Shown here: in pieces, positions 27,730 through 35,941 of the stretch
How positions within the stretch are numbered: the stretch's first letter is position 1
Layout: each line of letters begins with the position of its first letter
Source of the DNA: Gaiellales bacterium
GTDB taxonomy: Bacteria; Actinomycetota; Thermoleophilia; Gaiellales; JAICJC01
NCBI GenBank assembly: GCA_036273515.1
Contig: DASUHM010000023.1
Location: 46,574-110,573 of the forward strand
Length of the DNA stretch: 64,000 bases
Reading direction: 5' to 3'
Program-made: the position numbers and the translations under genes
Notes under the pieces: model-generated
What the model was told of the DNA's origin: nothing
Database searches by the model: none
What the model saw: the letters and a program-made list of their open reading frames with translations, nothing else

Positions 27730-29154
27730 TCAATGAGACGAAATACGGTCGAGAAGAGTCAGAACGACTTCATCGTCCCCCTGTCTGGCGGCCACCTGGA
27801 CGGCCACCGGAAGCCCGGCCGAGCCCGCCTCGGCACCCCGCGCCGCCTCGGCGACGGCGTCTCCGCCGGCGCGGTCGGTCTCCTCGCCCGGCTCCACCCG
27901 CCCGGCGGGCGCGACGCCGGCCGGCATGCCGAGGAGGTTGTAGATCGACGTGTAGCTCTGTCCGGCAGCGACGTCGAGCGCACCCCCGTGGGGCACCGCG
28001 GCGAGCGCGTGCGCCGGTCCGATCAGGGCGTCCAGCCCCTCCCGGTCGAGCATCTCCGCGAAGCGGCGCCGGAGCGCGCCGATGCGCTCCTCCAGCAGGT
28101 GCAGGCCGTCCGGGCCGATGGCCGCCCGCGCGGCCGCCGCGAGCGCGCGCCGCATCTCCGGCGTGGCCGGATCGGCGCGCAGGATGCGGCGCAGGTGGCG
28201 GCCGCCGTCGGCGGCGAAGACGGCGTCGAAGAGCGCCAACGCCTCGGGGGCATCTGCGAGCTCGGCGTCGACGACGTCGAACCCGTCCGCGGCCAGCCGG
28301 TCGGCGGTCTCGGCGACGGCGCGGCGGATCGCCGGCGCCGGGGCGAGCACGCCGTTGTCGCGTACGACGCCGATCCGGCGCACCGGCCGGGGCGGCGTTT
28401 GGGGCGCGGGTCCGACGTCGAGCACGGACACCACGAGCCGCAGGTCGGCGGCGGTGCGCGCGAGCACGCCCGGGCGGTTCTGGATCAGCGTCTGGCCGGC
28501 GAAGAGCTGGTCGTCGCGGCTGCCGGCGAGGCTGAGGCGGCCCGGGGTCGGCGCGATCCCGTAGACGCCGCACCAGGCGGCCGGGATGCGGACGCTGCCG
28601 CCGATGTCCGTGCCGACCGCCACGGGGACGACGCCCGCCGCGACGAGCGCGGCTTCGCCGCCACTCGACCCGCCGGGCGAGCGCCCGGCCGCCCAGGGGT
28701 TGTCCGTGCGCCCGTAGACGGGGTTGTCCGACTCGGCGTACCAGTTGAGCTGGGCGACGTTTCCCTTGCACAGGATCACCGCACCCGCGCGGCGCAGCGC
28801 CCGGGCGACCGCCCCGTCCGAGCGGCTGCGCGACCCGGCCAGCCGCGGGATGCCGGCGCAGCACGGCGTGCCCCGCACCCAGAGCGTCTCCTTCACGCTC
28901 ACCGGCACGCCCTCGAGCGGCCTGCCGGCGGGGCGGGCGTCGATGCGGGCGGCGGCCGCGGAGGCGTCGGCATAGAGCGGGACCGCGACCGCGTTCAGCT
29001 CAGCGCCGCGCGTCTGCGCCTGCTCGGTCGCCGCGTCGGCCAGCTCGGCCGCGGAGACCTCGCGCCGGCTGACGGCGGCCGCCAGCCCGCCCGCCGAGGC
29101 GGCGTCCATCTCGTCGTCGGCGGCGGACGCCGGCCTCGAGGCGTACCCGATCAC
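27730..29154 (-). CDS. Amidase-signature family enzyme
   Basis: A 474-residue amidase. The Ser-cisSer-Lys triad is visible: SVKET (K88), GGSSGG (161-166) and GTDIGGSVRIPA (nucleophile S187). These enzymes cleave the C-N bond of amides, carbamoyl groups or glutamine. GTG at 29154 is taken as start; an ATG at 29109 (MDAASAGG) is the alternative. It is read divergently from the MttB-type gene, with 71 bases between. It follows no ABC gene directly, because the transporter operon lies past its 3' end on the same strand. Confidence 0.9.
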   Translation of the reverse strand: MIGYASRPASAADDEMDAASAGGLAAAVSRREVSAAELADAATEQAQTRGAELNAVAVPLYADASAAAARIDARPAGRPLEGVPVSVKETLWVRGTPCCAGIPRLAGSRSRSDGAVARALRRAGAVILCKGNVAQLNWYAESDNPVYGRTDNPWAAGRSPGGSSGGEAALVAAGVVPVAVGTDIGGSVRIPAAWCGVYGIAPTPGRLSLAGSRDDQLFAGQTLIQNRPGVLARTAADLRLVVSVLDVGPAPQTPPRPVRRIGVVRDNGVLAPAPAIRRAVAETADRLAADGFDVVDAELADAPEALALFDAVFAADGGRHLRRILRADPATPEMRRALAAAARAAIGPDGLHLLEERIGALRRRFAEMLDREGLDALIGPAHALAAVPHGGALDVAAGQSYTSIYNLLGMPAGVAPAGRVEPGEETDRAGGDAVAEAARGAEAGSAGLPVAVQVAARQGDDEVVLTLLDRISSH

Positions 29155-29187
29155 GGCGGCGATCCTACGCCCCGCTGGTAGTATCTG

Positions 29188-29199
29188 CAACACCTGTTG
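29188..29199. promoter_or_regulatory. CAACA-CC-TGTTG palindrome between amidase and MttB genes
   Basis: A perfect 5+5 inverted repeat in the 71-base divergent gap, 27 bases before the GTG of the methyltransferase gene. Its position suits an operator controlling both genes, perhaps for the IclR regulator at 31471. Confidence 0.35.
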
Positions 29200-29225
29200 G
29201 CGATTCGGCACGTTGGAGGCAACAC

Positions 29226-30716
29226 GTGTTCCGCAACGAGATGCCGCGGTTCGAGATCCTCTCCGAGGGGGCGCTCGAGACGGTCGAACGGGGCTGGCGG
29301 CGGCTGGTGTCCGAGATCGGGATCCAGTTCGACCATCCCCGCGCCCTCGACCTCTTCCGCGCCGCCGGCTGCGAGGTGGAGGACGCCCTGGTGCGGTTCG
29401 ACCCGGACTTCCTGCTCGAGCAGGTGGCCAAGGCCCCACGCGAGTTCGACATGCGCGCGCGAAACCCCGAGTACGACCTGCACATCGGCGGCGACTCGAT
29501 GATCTTCGCCCCCACCCAGGGCCCACCGTTCGTGCGCATGGGCGGCGTCCGCCGCGACGCGACGCTGGCCGACCTCCAACGCTTCATCATGCTGACCCAG
29601 TCGTTCCCCGAGCTCGACACGCCAGGCGGCGGCATCTGCGAGCCCAACGACACCGAGCTGGACTCGCGCCACCTGGCGATGAACATGTCGCTGATCCTGC
29701 TCTGTGACAAGGTGTTCGAGGGCGTGCCGATGTCCGAGGTGGCGGCGGCCGACTCCGTGCGGATGGGCGAGATCCTGTTCGGCGGCCGCGAGGTGATCGA
29801 GGAGCGGCCGGTGATGTTCGCGAACGTGAACGTGAACTCGCCGCTGCGCTACGACGTTCGCATGCTCGAGGCGATGCTCGAGTTCTCGGCCGCGAACCAG
29901 GCCGTGATGGTGACGCCGTTCCTGCTGATGGGAGCGATGGCGCCCGTCTCGATCGGCGCCGCCCTGGCCCAGCAGACGGCCGAGGTGCTGGCCGGCGTCG
30001 CCCTGCTCCAGCTGGTGCGCCCGGGCGCGCCGGTCGTGATGGGCTCGTTCCTGTCCTCGACGGACATGAAGTCGGGCGCGCCCGCCTTCGGCACGCCGGA
30101 GTCGGCCATCGGCCTGTACGCGTCCGGCCAGATCGCCCGCCGGATCGGCCTGCCGTGGCGGGCCGGTGGCGGCACGCTCACCGCCAGCCCGGCCGTCGAC
30201 GCACAGGCCGGCTACGAGGCGCTGAACACGCTCATGTCGGCGTTCCTGGCGGGCGCGAACGTCGTCTGGCAGTCGGCCGGGTGGCTCGAGGGCGGGCTGG
30301 TCGCCTGCTTCGAGAAGTTCATGATGGACGTCGAGCTCCTGAAGCTGCTGCGCGCCCAGCTGGCGCCGACGGTGATCGACGAGGACAGCCTCGCGTTCGG
30401 CGCCCACCTCGAGGTCGGCCCGGGCGGGCACTTCTTCGGCTGCGAGCACACGCTCGAGCACTTCCGCGACTGCTTCTACCGGCCGTTCCTCGCCACCACC
30501 GACAACTTCGATCGCTGGAGCGGCAAGGGCAGCCCGACGGCCGCGGTGCGGGCGGAGGGGCTGTGGCGCGAGGCGCTCGGGTGCTACGAGCCGCCGCCGC
30601 TCGACGACGCCGTGCGGGAGGAGCTCGAGGAGTTCGTCGAGCGCCGCACCCGCGAGCTGGGCGACCCCCCGCTCGACCTCGGCATCCCGCCCGAGGCGCC
30701 GCCCGCCGCCGCCTGA
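29226..30716 (+). CDS. MttB-family (trimethylamine methyltransferase-like) protein, non-pyrrolysine
   Basis: A 496-residue protein of the MttB superfamily (COG5598). It starts at GTG 29226 behind GGAGG. Family segments include the N-terminal ILSEGALETVERGWRRLVSE, FAPTQGPPFV, MSLILLCDKVFEG, GSFLSSTDMKSGAPAFGTPE and GGGTLTASPAVDAQAG. The frame contains no internal TAG, so it is not a pyrrolysine-dependent trimethylamine enzyme. Known non-Pyl relatives demethylate glycine betaine, carnitine, proline betaine or similar quaternary amines onto a corrinoid protein. No corrinoid protein gene is nearby, leaving the methyl acceptor open. Its last 133 bases overlap the convergent IclR gene. Confidence 0.88.
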   Translation: MFRNEMPRFEILSEGALETVERGWRRLVSEIGIQFDHPRALDLFRAAGCEVEDALVRFDPDFLLEQVAKAPREFDMRARNPEYDLHIGGDSMIFAPTQGPPFVRMGGVRRDATLADLQRFIMLTQSFPELDTPGGGICEPNDTELDSRHLAMNMSLILLCDKVFEGVPMSEVAAADSVRMGEILFGGREVIEERPVMFANVNVNSPLRYDVRMLEAMLEFSAANQAVMVTPFLLMGAMAPVSIGAALAQQTAEVLAGVALLQLVRPGAPVVMGSFLSSTDMKSGAPAFGTPESAIGLYASGQIARRIGLPWRAGGGTLTASPAVDAQAGYEALNTLMSAFLAGANVVWQSAGWLEGGLVACFEKFMMDVELLKLLRAQLAPTVIDEDSLAFGAHLEVGPGGHFFGCEHTLEHFRDCFYRPFLATTDNFDRWSGKGSPTAAVRAEGLWREALGCYEPPPLDDAVREELEEFVERRTRELGDPPLDLGIPPEAPPAAA

Positions 30717-31471
30717 CCCAGCCGCGCCGAGAGCTCGACGGCGGCTGCGGCGACGGCCGCGCCGACGTCCGCGAGCTGCGGCCGCATCCGGAACGACGGC
30801 CCGGAGACGTTGAGCGCCGCCACGATCCGGTCGTGGCAGTCGCGCACCGGAGCGGCAGCGGCCGTCAGGCCGGCGTCCATCTCCTCGTCGGCGATCGCAT
30901 AGCCACGTTCGCGGGCCGCGCCGATCGCCTTCGCCAGCTCGGCGACGGTGCGCGGGGTGGCCGGCGCGGACGCGACGAAGGGTCGGCCCTCGAACAGGGC
31001 CGCGAGCTCCGCGGGCGTCCGGTCGAGCAGCAGCGCCTTGCCGGCCGACGTGCAGTAGGCCGGCGTGTTGCGGCCGATCCAGTTGACGGCGCGCACCGCG
31101 TGAGGCGACTGCTCCGAGAGCACGGTCACCACCTCGCCGCCCTGCATCACCGACAGGTGCGCGCCCTCGCCGAAGCGGGCGACGAGGCCGACGAGCAACG
31201 GCCGGGCCGAGTCGAGCAGGTGGCGGCTGCCGGCGACCTGTGCCATCGCGTAGAGGCGCCAGCCGAGCCGGTAGGCGCGCGTGTCCGGGTCGCGGTCGAC
31301 GAGGCCGTACTCGGCCAGGGTCGCGAGCGTCCGCGAGACCTGGGTCTTCTCCCGGCCGAGCATGCGGGCGACGCGGGTCACGCCCAGGCCGCCCTCGGCG
31401 GCGGCCTCGTCGCTCGCGAGCGTGAGGAGCGCCTCGATGCCGCGGCGGATGCTGGTCTCGCGCTCGGCCAC
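30584..31471 (-). CDS. IclR-family transcriptional regulator with extended C-terminus
   Basis: A 295-residue protein starting at GTG 31471. The winged helix-turn-helix (about 10-70; VTRVARMLGREKTQVSRTL) and effector domain (PAYCTSAGKALLLDRTPAEL, ALNVSGPSFRM) are intact. The IclR domain ends near residue 250. The last 44 residues (Gly/Ser/Arg-rich) are read antisense to the MttB-type gene because no stop occurs earlier. It probably regulates the amidase, the methyltransferase and the transporter, inferred from position. Confidence 0.88.
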   Translation of the reverse strand: MAERETSIRRGIEALLTLASDEAAAEGGLGVTRVARMLGREKTQVSRTLATLAEYGLVDRDPDTRAYRLGWRLYAMAQVAGSRHLLDSARPLLVGLVARFGEGAHLSVMQGGEVVTVLSEQSPHAVRAVNWIGRNTPAYCTSAGKALLLDRTPAELAALFEGRPFVASAPATPRTVAELAKAIGAARERGYAIADEEMDAGLTAAAAPVRDCHDRIVAALNVSGPSFRMRPQLADVGAAVAAAAVELSARLGQAAAGGASGGMPRSSGGSPSSRVRRSTNSSSSSRTASSSGGGS

Positions 31472-31538
31472 CGTCGGCCAAAGCTACCAGGCGCCGTGCT
31501 CCGGGTGAGGGGCACTTGTCGCGTGGTACATGTGTCAT

Positions 31539-31558
31539 TTGCAGTTTCGCGACACCCT
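31539..31558. repeat. Degenerate core of the palindromic element, without its arms
   Basis: On the minus strand AGGGTGTCGCGAAACTGCAA matches 16 of 20 positions of the core of the copy at 3382-3446. No GGGGTC arms flank it. It lies in the 150-base gap between the IclR start and the CobA/HemD stop, where nothing else is recognised. Confidence 0.4.
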
Positions 31559-31621
31559 TGCGACAGGTCGTCACCGTCCCGGCGCAGGATGGCGCGCTCC
31601 GGCCGGCGGCGAAGCGGCCGT

Positions 31622-33052
31622 TCAGGCGAGCGCGCGCAGCACGGCGTCGACGAGGCCGCCGACGTCGTGCGGATCGGCCTCGACGGCCGGCTCGACGCCG
31701 CACTCGCGCAGGGTCGCGCTCGTCACCGGGCCGATCGAGGCCGCGGCCAATCCGTGGAGGCCGCCGTCGCCCAGGGCCGTCGCGAGGTTCGTGACCGTCG
31801 ACGACGACGTGAACGTCACCAGGTCGGCGCCGCGCAGCGCATCGGCCGCCACCGGCTCGGGCACCGTGCGGTAGAGGTGGAGCACGTCGACGGCGGCGCC
31901 GCGCTCGCGCAGGCCGTCCGGCAGCACGTCGCGGGCGCCCTGCGCCGTCGCCACCAGCACCCGCTTCCCGGCGATGTCGCCGAGGGCGGCGAGCAGCGAC
32001 TCGGAGACGGCCTCCGGCGGTACCACGTCGGCCACGATCCCCCGGGCTCGCAGCGCCGACACCGTGGCGGGGCCGATCGCGGCCACGCACACGCCGTGGA
32101 GCGCCCGCACGTCGCCGGGCAGGAGCCGCTCGACGCCGTTCGCGCTCGTCATGCAGACCACGTCGTAGGCGGCGAGGTCGGGCGGGTCGAAGGGGAGCGG
32201 CTCGATCCGGATCGCCGGGGCCTGAACGACATCGGCGCCGAGCGCCTCGAGCCGGGCGGCGAGGCCGCTCGCCTGCGCGCGCGCCCGGGTGACGACGACT
32301 CGCTTGCCGTGCAAGGGCCGCCGCTCGTACCAGGCCAGCTGCTCGTGCAGCGCGGCGACGGCACCGACCAGGGTGATCGCCGGTGGGCGCATCCCCTCGG
32401 CCGCGCCGGCGATCCCCGAGAGCGGCGCGACGACGGTGCGCTGCGCCGGGCGAGTGCCGTTCGAGATCACCGCGGCGGGCGTATCGGGGCTCATCCCGTG
32501 CTCGATCAGGCGCTGCGCGTTCGCGGCCAGCGCGCCGACGCCCATCAGGAAGACGAGCGTCCCCGGCGTGGCCGCGAGCGACGCCCAGTCGAGGTCGCTG
32601 CCGGGCTTGGTCGGGTCCTCGTGGCCGGTGACGAACGTGACCTGGGCGGCGCTGCCCCGCTGCGTCACGGGGATGCCGGCGTAGGCGGGGACGGCGTAGG
32701 CGGACGAGATCCCGGGGACGACCTCGAAGGCGATCCCGGCCTCGACCAGCGCGAGCGCCTCCTCGCCGCCGCGGCCGAAGATGAACGGGTCGCCGCCCTT
32801 CAGCCGCACCACGGTCGCGTGCGTTCGGCCGAGCTCGACGAGGCGCGCGTTGATGACGTCCTGGGTCATCGCGTGGTCGCCTGGCTGCTTGCCGACGTAG
32901 ATGCGCTGCGCCGAATCGGGCGCCAGGGCGACGATGCGGGGATCGGCCAGGCGGTCGTAGACGAGCACGTCGGCCGCCTCGAGCAGCTTGCGCCCGCGCA
33001 CCGTGAGCAGGCCGGGGTCGCCGGGACCGGCGCCGACGAGGTAGACGGTCAC
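31622..33052 (-). CDS. cobA/hemD: Fused uroporphyrinogen-III C-methyltransferase/uroporphyrinogen-III synthase (CobA-HemD)
   Basis: A 476-residue bifunctional protein. Residues 1-235 are the SAM-dependent CobA domain (VYLVGAGPGDPGLLT, VVRLKGGDPFIFGRGGEE, VTFVTGHE, TLVFLMGV). Residues 245-475 are the HemD uroporphyrinogen-III synthase domain (VVVTRARAQASGL, VCMTSANGVERL, VTFTSSSTVTNL). It makes uroporphyrinogen III and also diverts it to precorrin-2 for sirohaem or cobalamin. The start at GTG 33052 overlaps the hemC stop (GTGA); a GTG four codons earlier is possible. It is the last gene of the haem/Ccm operon. Confidence 0.94.
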   Translation of the reverse strand: MTVYLVGAGPGDPGLLTVRGRKLLEAADVLVYDRLADPRIVALAPDSAQRIYVGKQPGDHAMTQDVINARLVELGRTHATVVRLKGGDPFIFGRGGEEALALVEAGIAFEVVPGISSAYAVPAYAGIPVTQRGSAAQVTFVTGHEDPTKPGSDLDWASLAATPGTLVFLMGVGALAANAQRLIEHGMSPDTPAAVISNGTRPAQRTVVAPLSGIAGAAEGMRPPAITLVGAVAALHEQLAWYERRPLHGKRVVVTRARAQASGLAARLEALGADVVQAPAIRIEPLPFDPPDLAAYDVVCMTSANGVERLLPGDVRALHGVCVAAIGPATVSALRARGIVADVVPPEAVSESLLAALGDIAGKRVLVATAQGARDVLPDGLRERGAAVDVLHLYRTVPEPVAADALRGADLVTFTSSSTVTNLATALGDGGLHGLAAASIGPVTSATLRECGVEPAVEADPHDVGGLVDAVLRALA

Positions 33053-33810
33053 CGCGCCACCCACGTGCGCAGCTCGAGCCCGTCGGGGCCGTCCCAGGCG
33101 TACGCCGCCACCGGCACGCTGCAGCCCCCTCCGACGCTCTGGGCGAACTCGCGCTCGGCCTCGACCGCCCGCCGCGTGGGGGCGTGGTCGAGGGCGGAGA
33201 CGAGCCCCTCCTCACCCTCGCGAACCTGCACGGCGATCGCGCCCTGGCCCGCCTCGGGCACGAACACCTCGGGGTCGAGCAGGAAGGCGATCCGCTCGGC
33301 CAGCCCCAGCCGGCGCAGGCCGGCGGCCGCCAGCACGATGGCGTCGGCCTCGCCGGCGTCGAGCTTGCGCAGGCGGGTGTCGACGTTGCCGCGCAGCGGG
33401 ACGACCGCGAGGCCGGGCCGCAGCTCGTGCAGGAGGGCGCCGCGGCGGGCCGACGACGTGCCCACGCGGGCCCCGTCGGGAATCTCGTCCAGGCTCGCGA
33501 ACGGGCCGCACACCGCGTCGCGCGGGTCGTCCCGCTCGAGCAGCGCCGCGACCACGAGCCCCGGCGGCATCTCGCCGGTCAGGTCCTTGGCGCTGTGCAC
33601 GGCCGCCTCGACCTGGCCGGCGAGCAGCGCCCGCTCGATCTCGCGCGTGAAGACGCCGCGGCCGTCGCCGATCTGATCGAAGCGGGCGGACCGACGGTCG
33701 CGGTCGCCGGCCGTGGCGATGGGGACGATCTCGGCATCGTCCAGCGCGTCTGCCACGAGCTGGGCCTGTGCGATCGCGAGCGTGCTTCCCCGCGTGCCCA
33801 GCCGGATCAT
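33049..33810 (-). CDS. hemC: Porphobilinogen deaminase (hydroxymethylbilane synthase), short C-terminus
   Basis: A 253-residue protein against about 300-310 for the family. Domains 1 and 2 are complete (IRLGTRGSTLAIAQAQ, HSAKDL, GTSSARRGA, RGNVDTRL, GQGAIAVQ). The cofactor-binding cysteine is C230 in VGGGCSVP. The protein stops at ELRTWVAR, about 45 residues into domain 3. The cofactor loop is present, so activity is plausible, but the shortened domain is odd. It overlaps hemA (ATGA) at its start and the cobA/hemD gene (GTGA) at its end. It polymerises porphobilinogen to hydroxymethylbilane. Confidence 0.92.
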   Translation of the reverse strand: MIRLGTRGSTLAIAQAQLVADALDDAEIVPIATAGDRDRRSARFDQIGDGRGVFTREIERALLAGQVEAAVHSAKDLTGEMPPGLVVAALLERDDPRDAVCGPFASLDEIPDGARVGTSSARRGALLHELRPGLAVVPLRGNVDTRLRKLDAGEADAIVLAAAGLRRLGLAERIAFLLDPEVFVPEAGQGAIAVQVREGEEGLVSALDHAPTRRAVEAEREFAQSVGGGCSVPVAAYAWDGPDGLELRTWVAR

Positions 33811-35087
33811 TCCGGGGCGGCCGGCCCGGCGGCGAGGCCGAACAGCTCGGTCACGGCGTCCGCATAGGGGCCGGACCGATCGGCGGCGGCGAGCTCCTTC
33901 AGGCGCACCGTCGGCTCGTGCAGCAGCTTGTTCAGCATCGTGCGGGTGAGGGCCTCGAGCCGCTGGCGATCGGCCGGCGAGAGCGTGTCCCAGCGCGGCT
34001 CCATCCGCCGCAGCTCCTCGGCCCGGATGCGCTCGGCGTGGTCGCGCAGCGACGTGATCGCGGGAACGACGCGAAGCGCCGCCATCCAGTCGCGGAACTC
34101 GGCCGCCTGCTCGGCGACGATGGCGCGGGCGCGGCCGCTCTCGCCGCGGCGCAGCTCGAGCGTGCGCCGGACTGCGGCCTCGAGGCCGTCGAGATCGACG
34201 ATCGTCGTCCCCTCCACCTCGGCGGCGGCCGGATGGACGTCGCGGGGGACGGCCAGGTCGATCAGCATGCGCGCGCGACCCGGCGTGAGATCGGCGGCCG
34301 TGATGACGAAGCCGGGCGCGGCCGTCGAGCTGACGACGACGTCCGCCTCGTCGGCCGCCCGCGCCAGCTCGTCCCACCCGATCGCCCTGCCGCCGAAGCG
34401 GGCGGCGAGCGCGGCGGCGCGGCCGGAGTCGCGGTTGGCCACCGCGAGCCGGGCGGCCCCGCGGGCGGTCAGGTTGGCGGCCACCAGCTCGGCCACGCGG
34501 CCGGCGCCGACGATCAGGACCGAGGCGCCTTCGATGCCGCCCAGCCGCTCGCTCGCGACCTCGGCGGCGACGGACGCCACCGACGCGCCGCCGGCGCCGA
34601 TCGCGGTCTCGTGACGGACGCGCTTGCCCGCCTCGAGGGCGACGTGGAACAGCCGGTTCGAGACGGGGCCGGTCGAGCCCCACTCGAAGGCGCTCGCGTA
34701 GGCGTCGCGGATCTGGGCCAGGATCTGGGCCTCTCCGGGGACGAGCGAGTCGAGCCCGGCGGCCACGGAGAACAGGTGCTCGGCGGCGTCGGCCCCGGCC
34801 CGCACGTAGAGCATCGGCTCGAGCCGCTCGCGCTCGTGACCGGAGAGCTCCGCCAGCCGCTCGACGGCCGCGTCGCGCAGCGCCCGGGGATCCGCGCCGA
34901 CCAGGTAGAGCTCGCACCGGTTGCAGGTGGCGAGGCCGACCGCCTCGGCCACGGGCTCGGCGGAGAGGACGTGGTCGACCAGGTCGCGGCCGTGGTCGTG
35001 CGCCGCCAGCCGCTCGCGCACCCGCAGCGGCGCGCTTCTGTGGTTCGTCCCCACCAGCACCAGGTTCAGCGCCACGGCGTCAGCCAT
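33807..35087 (-). CDS. hemA: Glutamyl-tRNA reductase
   Basis: A 426-residue protein with the N-terminal catalytic domain (GTNHRSAPLRVRE; catalytic Cys55 in LATCNRCELY), the AAGLDSLVPGEAQILAQIRDA segment, an NADPH domain (VLIVGAGRVAELVA) and the C-terminal dimerisation helix. It reduces Glu-tRNA to glutamate-1-semialdehyde, the committed step of C5 tetrapyrrole synthesis. It is coupled to hemC by ATGA. Its start lies inside the 3' end of the small CcmD-like gene (8-base overlap). Haem is made here next to the genes that export it for cytochrome c. Confidence 0.96.
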   Translation of the reverse strand: MADAVALNLVLVGTNHRSAPLRVRERLAAHDHGRDLVDHVLSAEPVAEAVGLATCNRCELYLVGADPRALRDAAVERLAELSGHERERLEPMLYVRAGADAAEHLFSVAAGLDSLVPGEAQILAQIRDAYASAFEWGSTGPVSNRLFHVALEAGKRVRHETAIGAGGASVASVAAEVASERLGGIEGASVLIVGAGRVAELVAANLTARGAARLAVANRDSGRAAALAARFGGRAIGWDELARAADEADVVVSSTAAPGFVITAADLTPGRARMLIDLAVPRDVHPAAAEVEGTTIVDLDGLEAAVRRTLELRRGESGRARAIVAEQAAEFRDWMAALRVVPAITSLRDHAERIRAEELRRMEPRWDTLSPADRQRLEALTRTMLNKLLHEPTVRLKELAAADRSGPYADAVTELFGLAAGPAAPE

Positions 35088-35238
35088 CGGCCTTCGCCTC
35101 CAGGAGCCCGGCGATCTCGTCCAGCTCCCGCTCCAGCCGCCCCAGCTTCGAGTTCAGGATCACGACGTAGGCGAGCGTGACGATCCAGGCCAGCGCGTAC
35201 ACGGCGGCGACGTAGTGGACGTATGTCTCGCGGATCAA
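35080..35238 (-). CDS. CcmD-like small membrane protein
   Basis: A 52-residue protein starting from TTG 35238, which overlaps the ccmC stop (TTGA). It has one membrane helix (VAAVYALAWIVTLAYVVILN) followed by a charged amphipathic helix (SKLGRLERELDEIAGLLEAK). This is the architecture of CcmD, which holds CcmE and the CcmABC complex together. The position directly after ccmC supports the call. It overlaps hemA by 8 bases. Confidence 0.75.
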   Translation of the reverse strand: MIRETYVHYVAAVYALAWIVTLAYVVILNSKLGRLERELDEIAGLLEAKADG

Positions 35239-35939
35239 CGCGTCCCCTCGGCCAGGCGCCGCAGCCGCGTGACCTGCTCGTCGAGGCGCTTGCCGCGCAG
35301 CTCGACCAGGTACATCGCGACCGCCAGGCTGAGCATCGCCGCGAGCGCCATCAGGAACGTGAGGAGCATGCTGCCGTCCATGTTCGCGCCGTGGTCGGTG
35401 AACGTGATCGGGTGGATCACGTCCTGGCCCAGGTGCACGGCCAGCACCGAGATCGGGATCAGCCCGACCCCGAGCAGGGCGTAGACGGCGGAGTAGCGCG
35501 CACGCTTCTCGCCCGGATCGACCGAGAACCGGAGCATGAAGTACGCGCAGTAGAACAGGAAGATGATCAGGAAGGTGTTGAGCTCGGTGCTGCCCCAGTA
35601 CCACCAGGTGCCCCACGACACCTTGGCCCAGAACGAGCCGGTGACGAGCGTCAGCGTCCCGAAGATCACGCCGAGATGCATGGGCACATAGCTGCGCAGG
35701 TCGAGGCTCATGTCACGCGTCCACAGGTATCGGGCCGCGTTCAGCGCGCCCCAGGCGAACAGGGCGTACGTCGTCATCGCGATGGGGACGTGAAAGTAGA
35801 AGATGCGCTGCGAGAAGCCCTGGTCGGCGTCGTTCGGCACGTAGAAGAAGATCAGGCCGAGGGCCACGGGCATCAGAACGGCCGCCACCAGGGCCGCGCA
35901 CGTGGCACGGTCGAGGCGGGCGGCGGCGATGGTCTTCAC
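35235..35939 (-). CDS. ccmC: Haem exporter/cytochrome c biogenesis protein CcmC
   Basis: A 234-residue six-helix membrane protein. GTG at 35939 is chosen because GGAGG lies 8 bases ahead, partly inside the ccmB stop. It has QRIFYFHVPIAMTTYALF and the WWD-domain region WGTWWYWGSTELNTF. The usual final Asp of WGxxWxWD is Gly here. Periplasmic His residues (FHVP and LGQDVIHPITF) are kept. CcmC holds haem for CcmE. It overlaps the ccmD-like gene (TTGA). Confidence 0.9.
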   Translation of the reverse strand: MKTIAAARLDRATCAALVAAVLMPVALGLIFFYVPNDADQGFSQRIFYFHVPIAMTTYALFAWGALNAARYLWTRDMSLDLRSYVPMHLGVIFGTLTLVTGSFWAKVSWGTWWYWGSTELNTFLIIFLFYCAYFMLRFSVDPGEKRARYSAVYALLGVGLIPISVLAVHLGQDVIHPITFTDHGANMDGSMLLTFLMALAAMLSLAVAMYLVELRGKRLDEQVTRLRRLAEGTR

Positions 35940-35941
35940 CT

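Noticed and set aside
29226..30716. Pyrrolysine-containing trimethylamine methyltransferase
   Set aside because: No in-frame TAG occurs inside the gene and no pyl genes are nearby.
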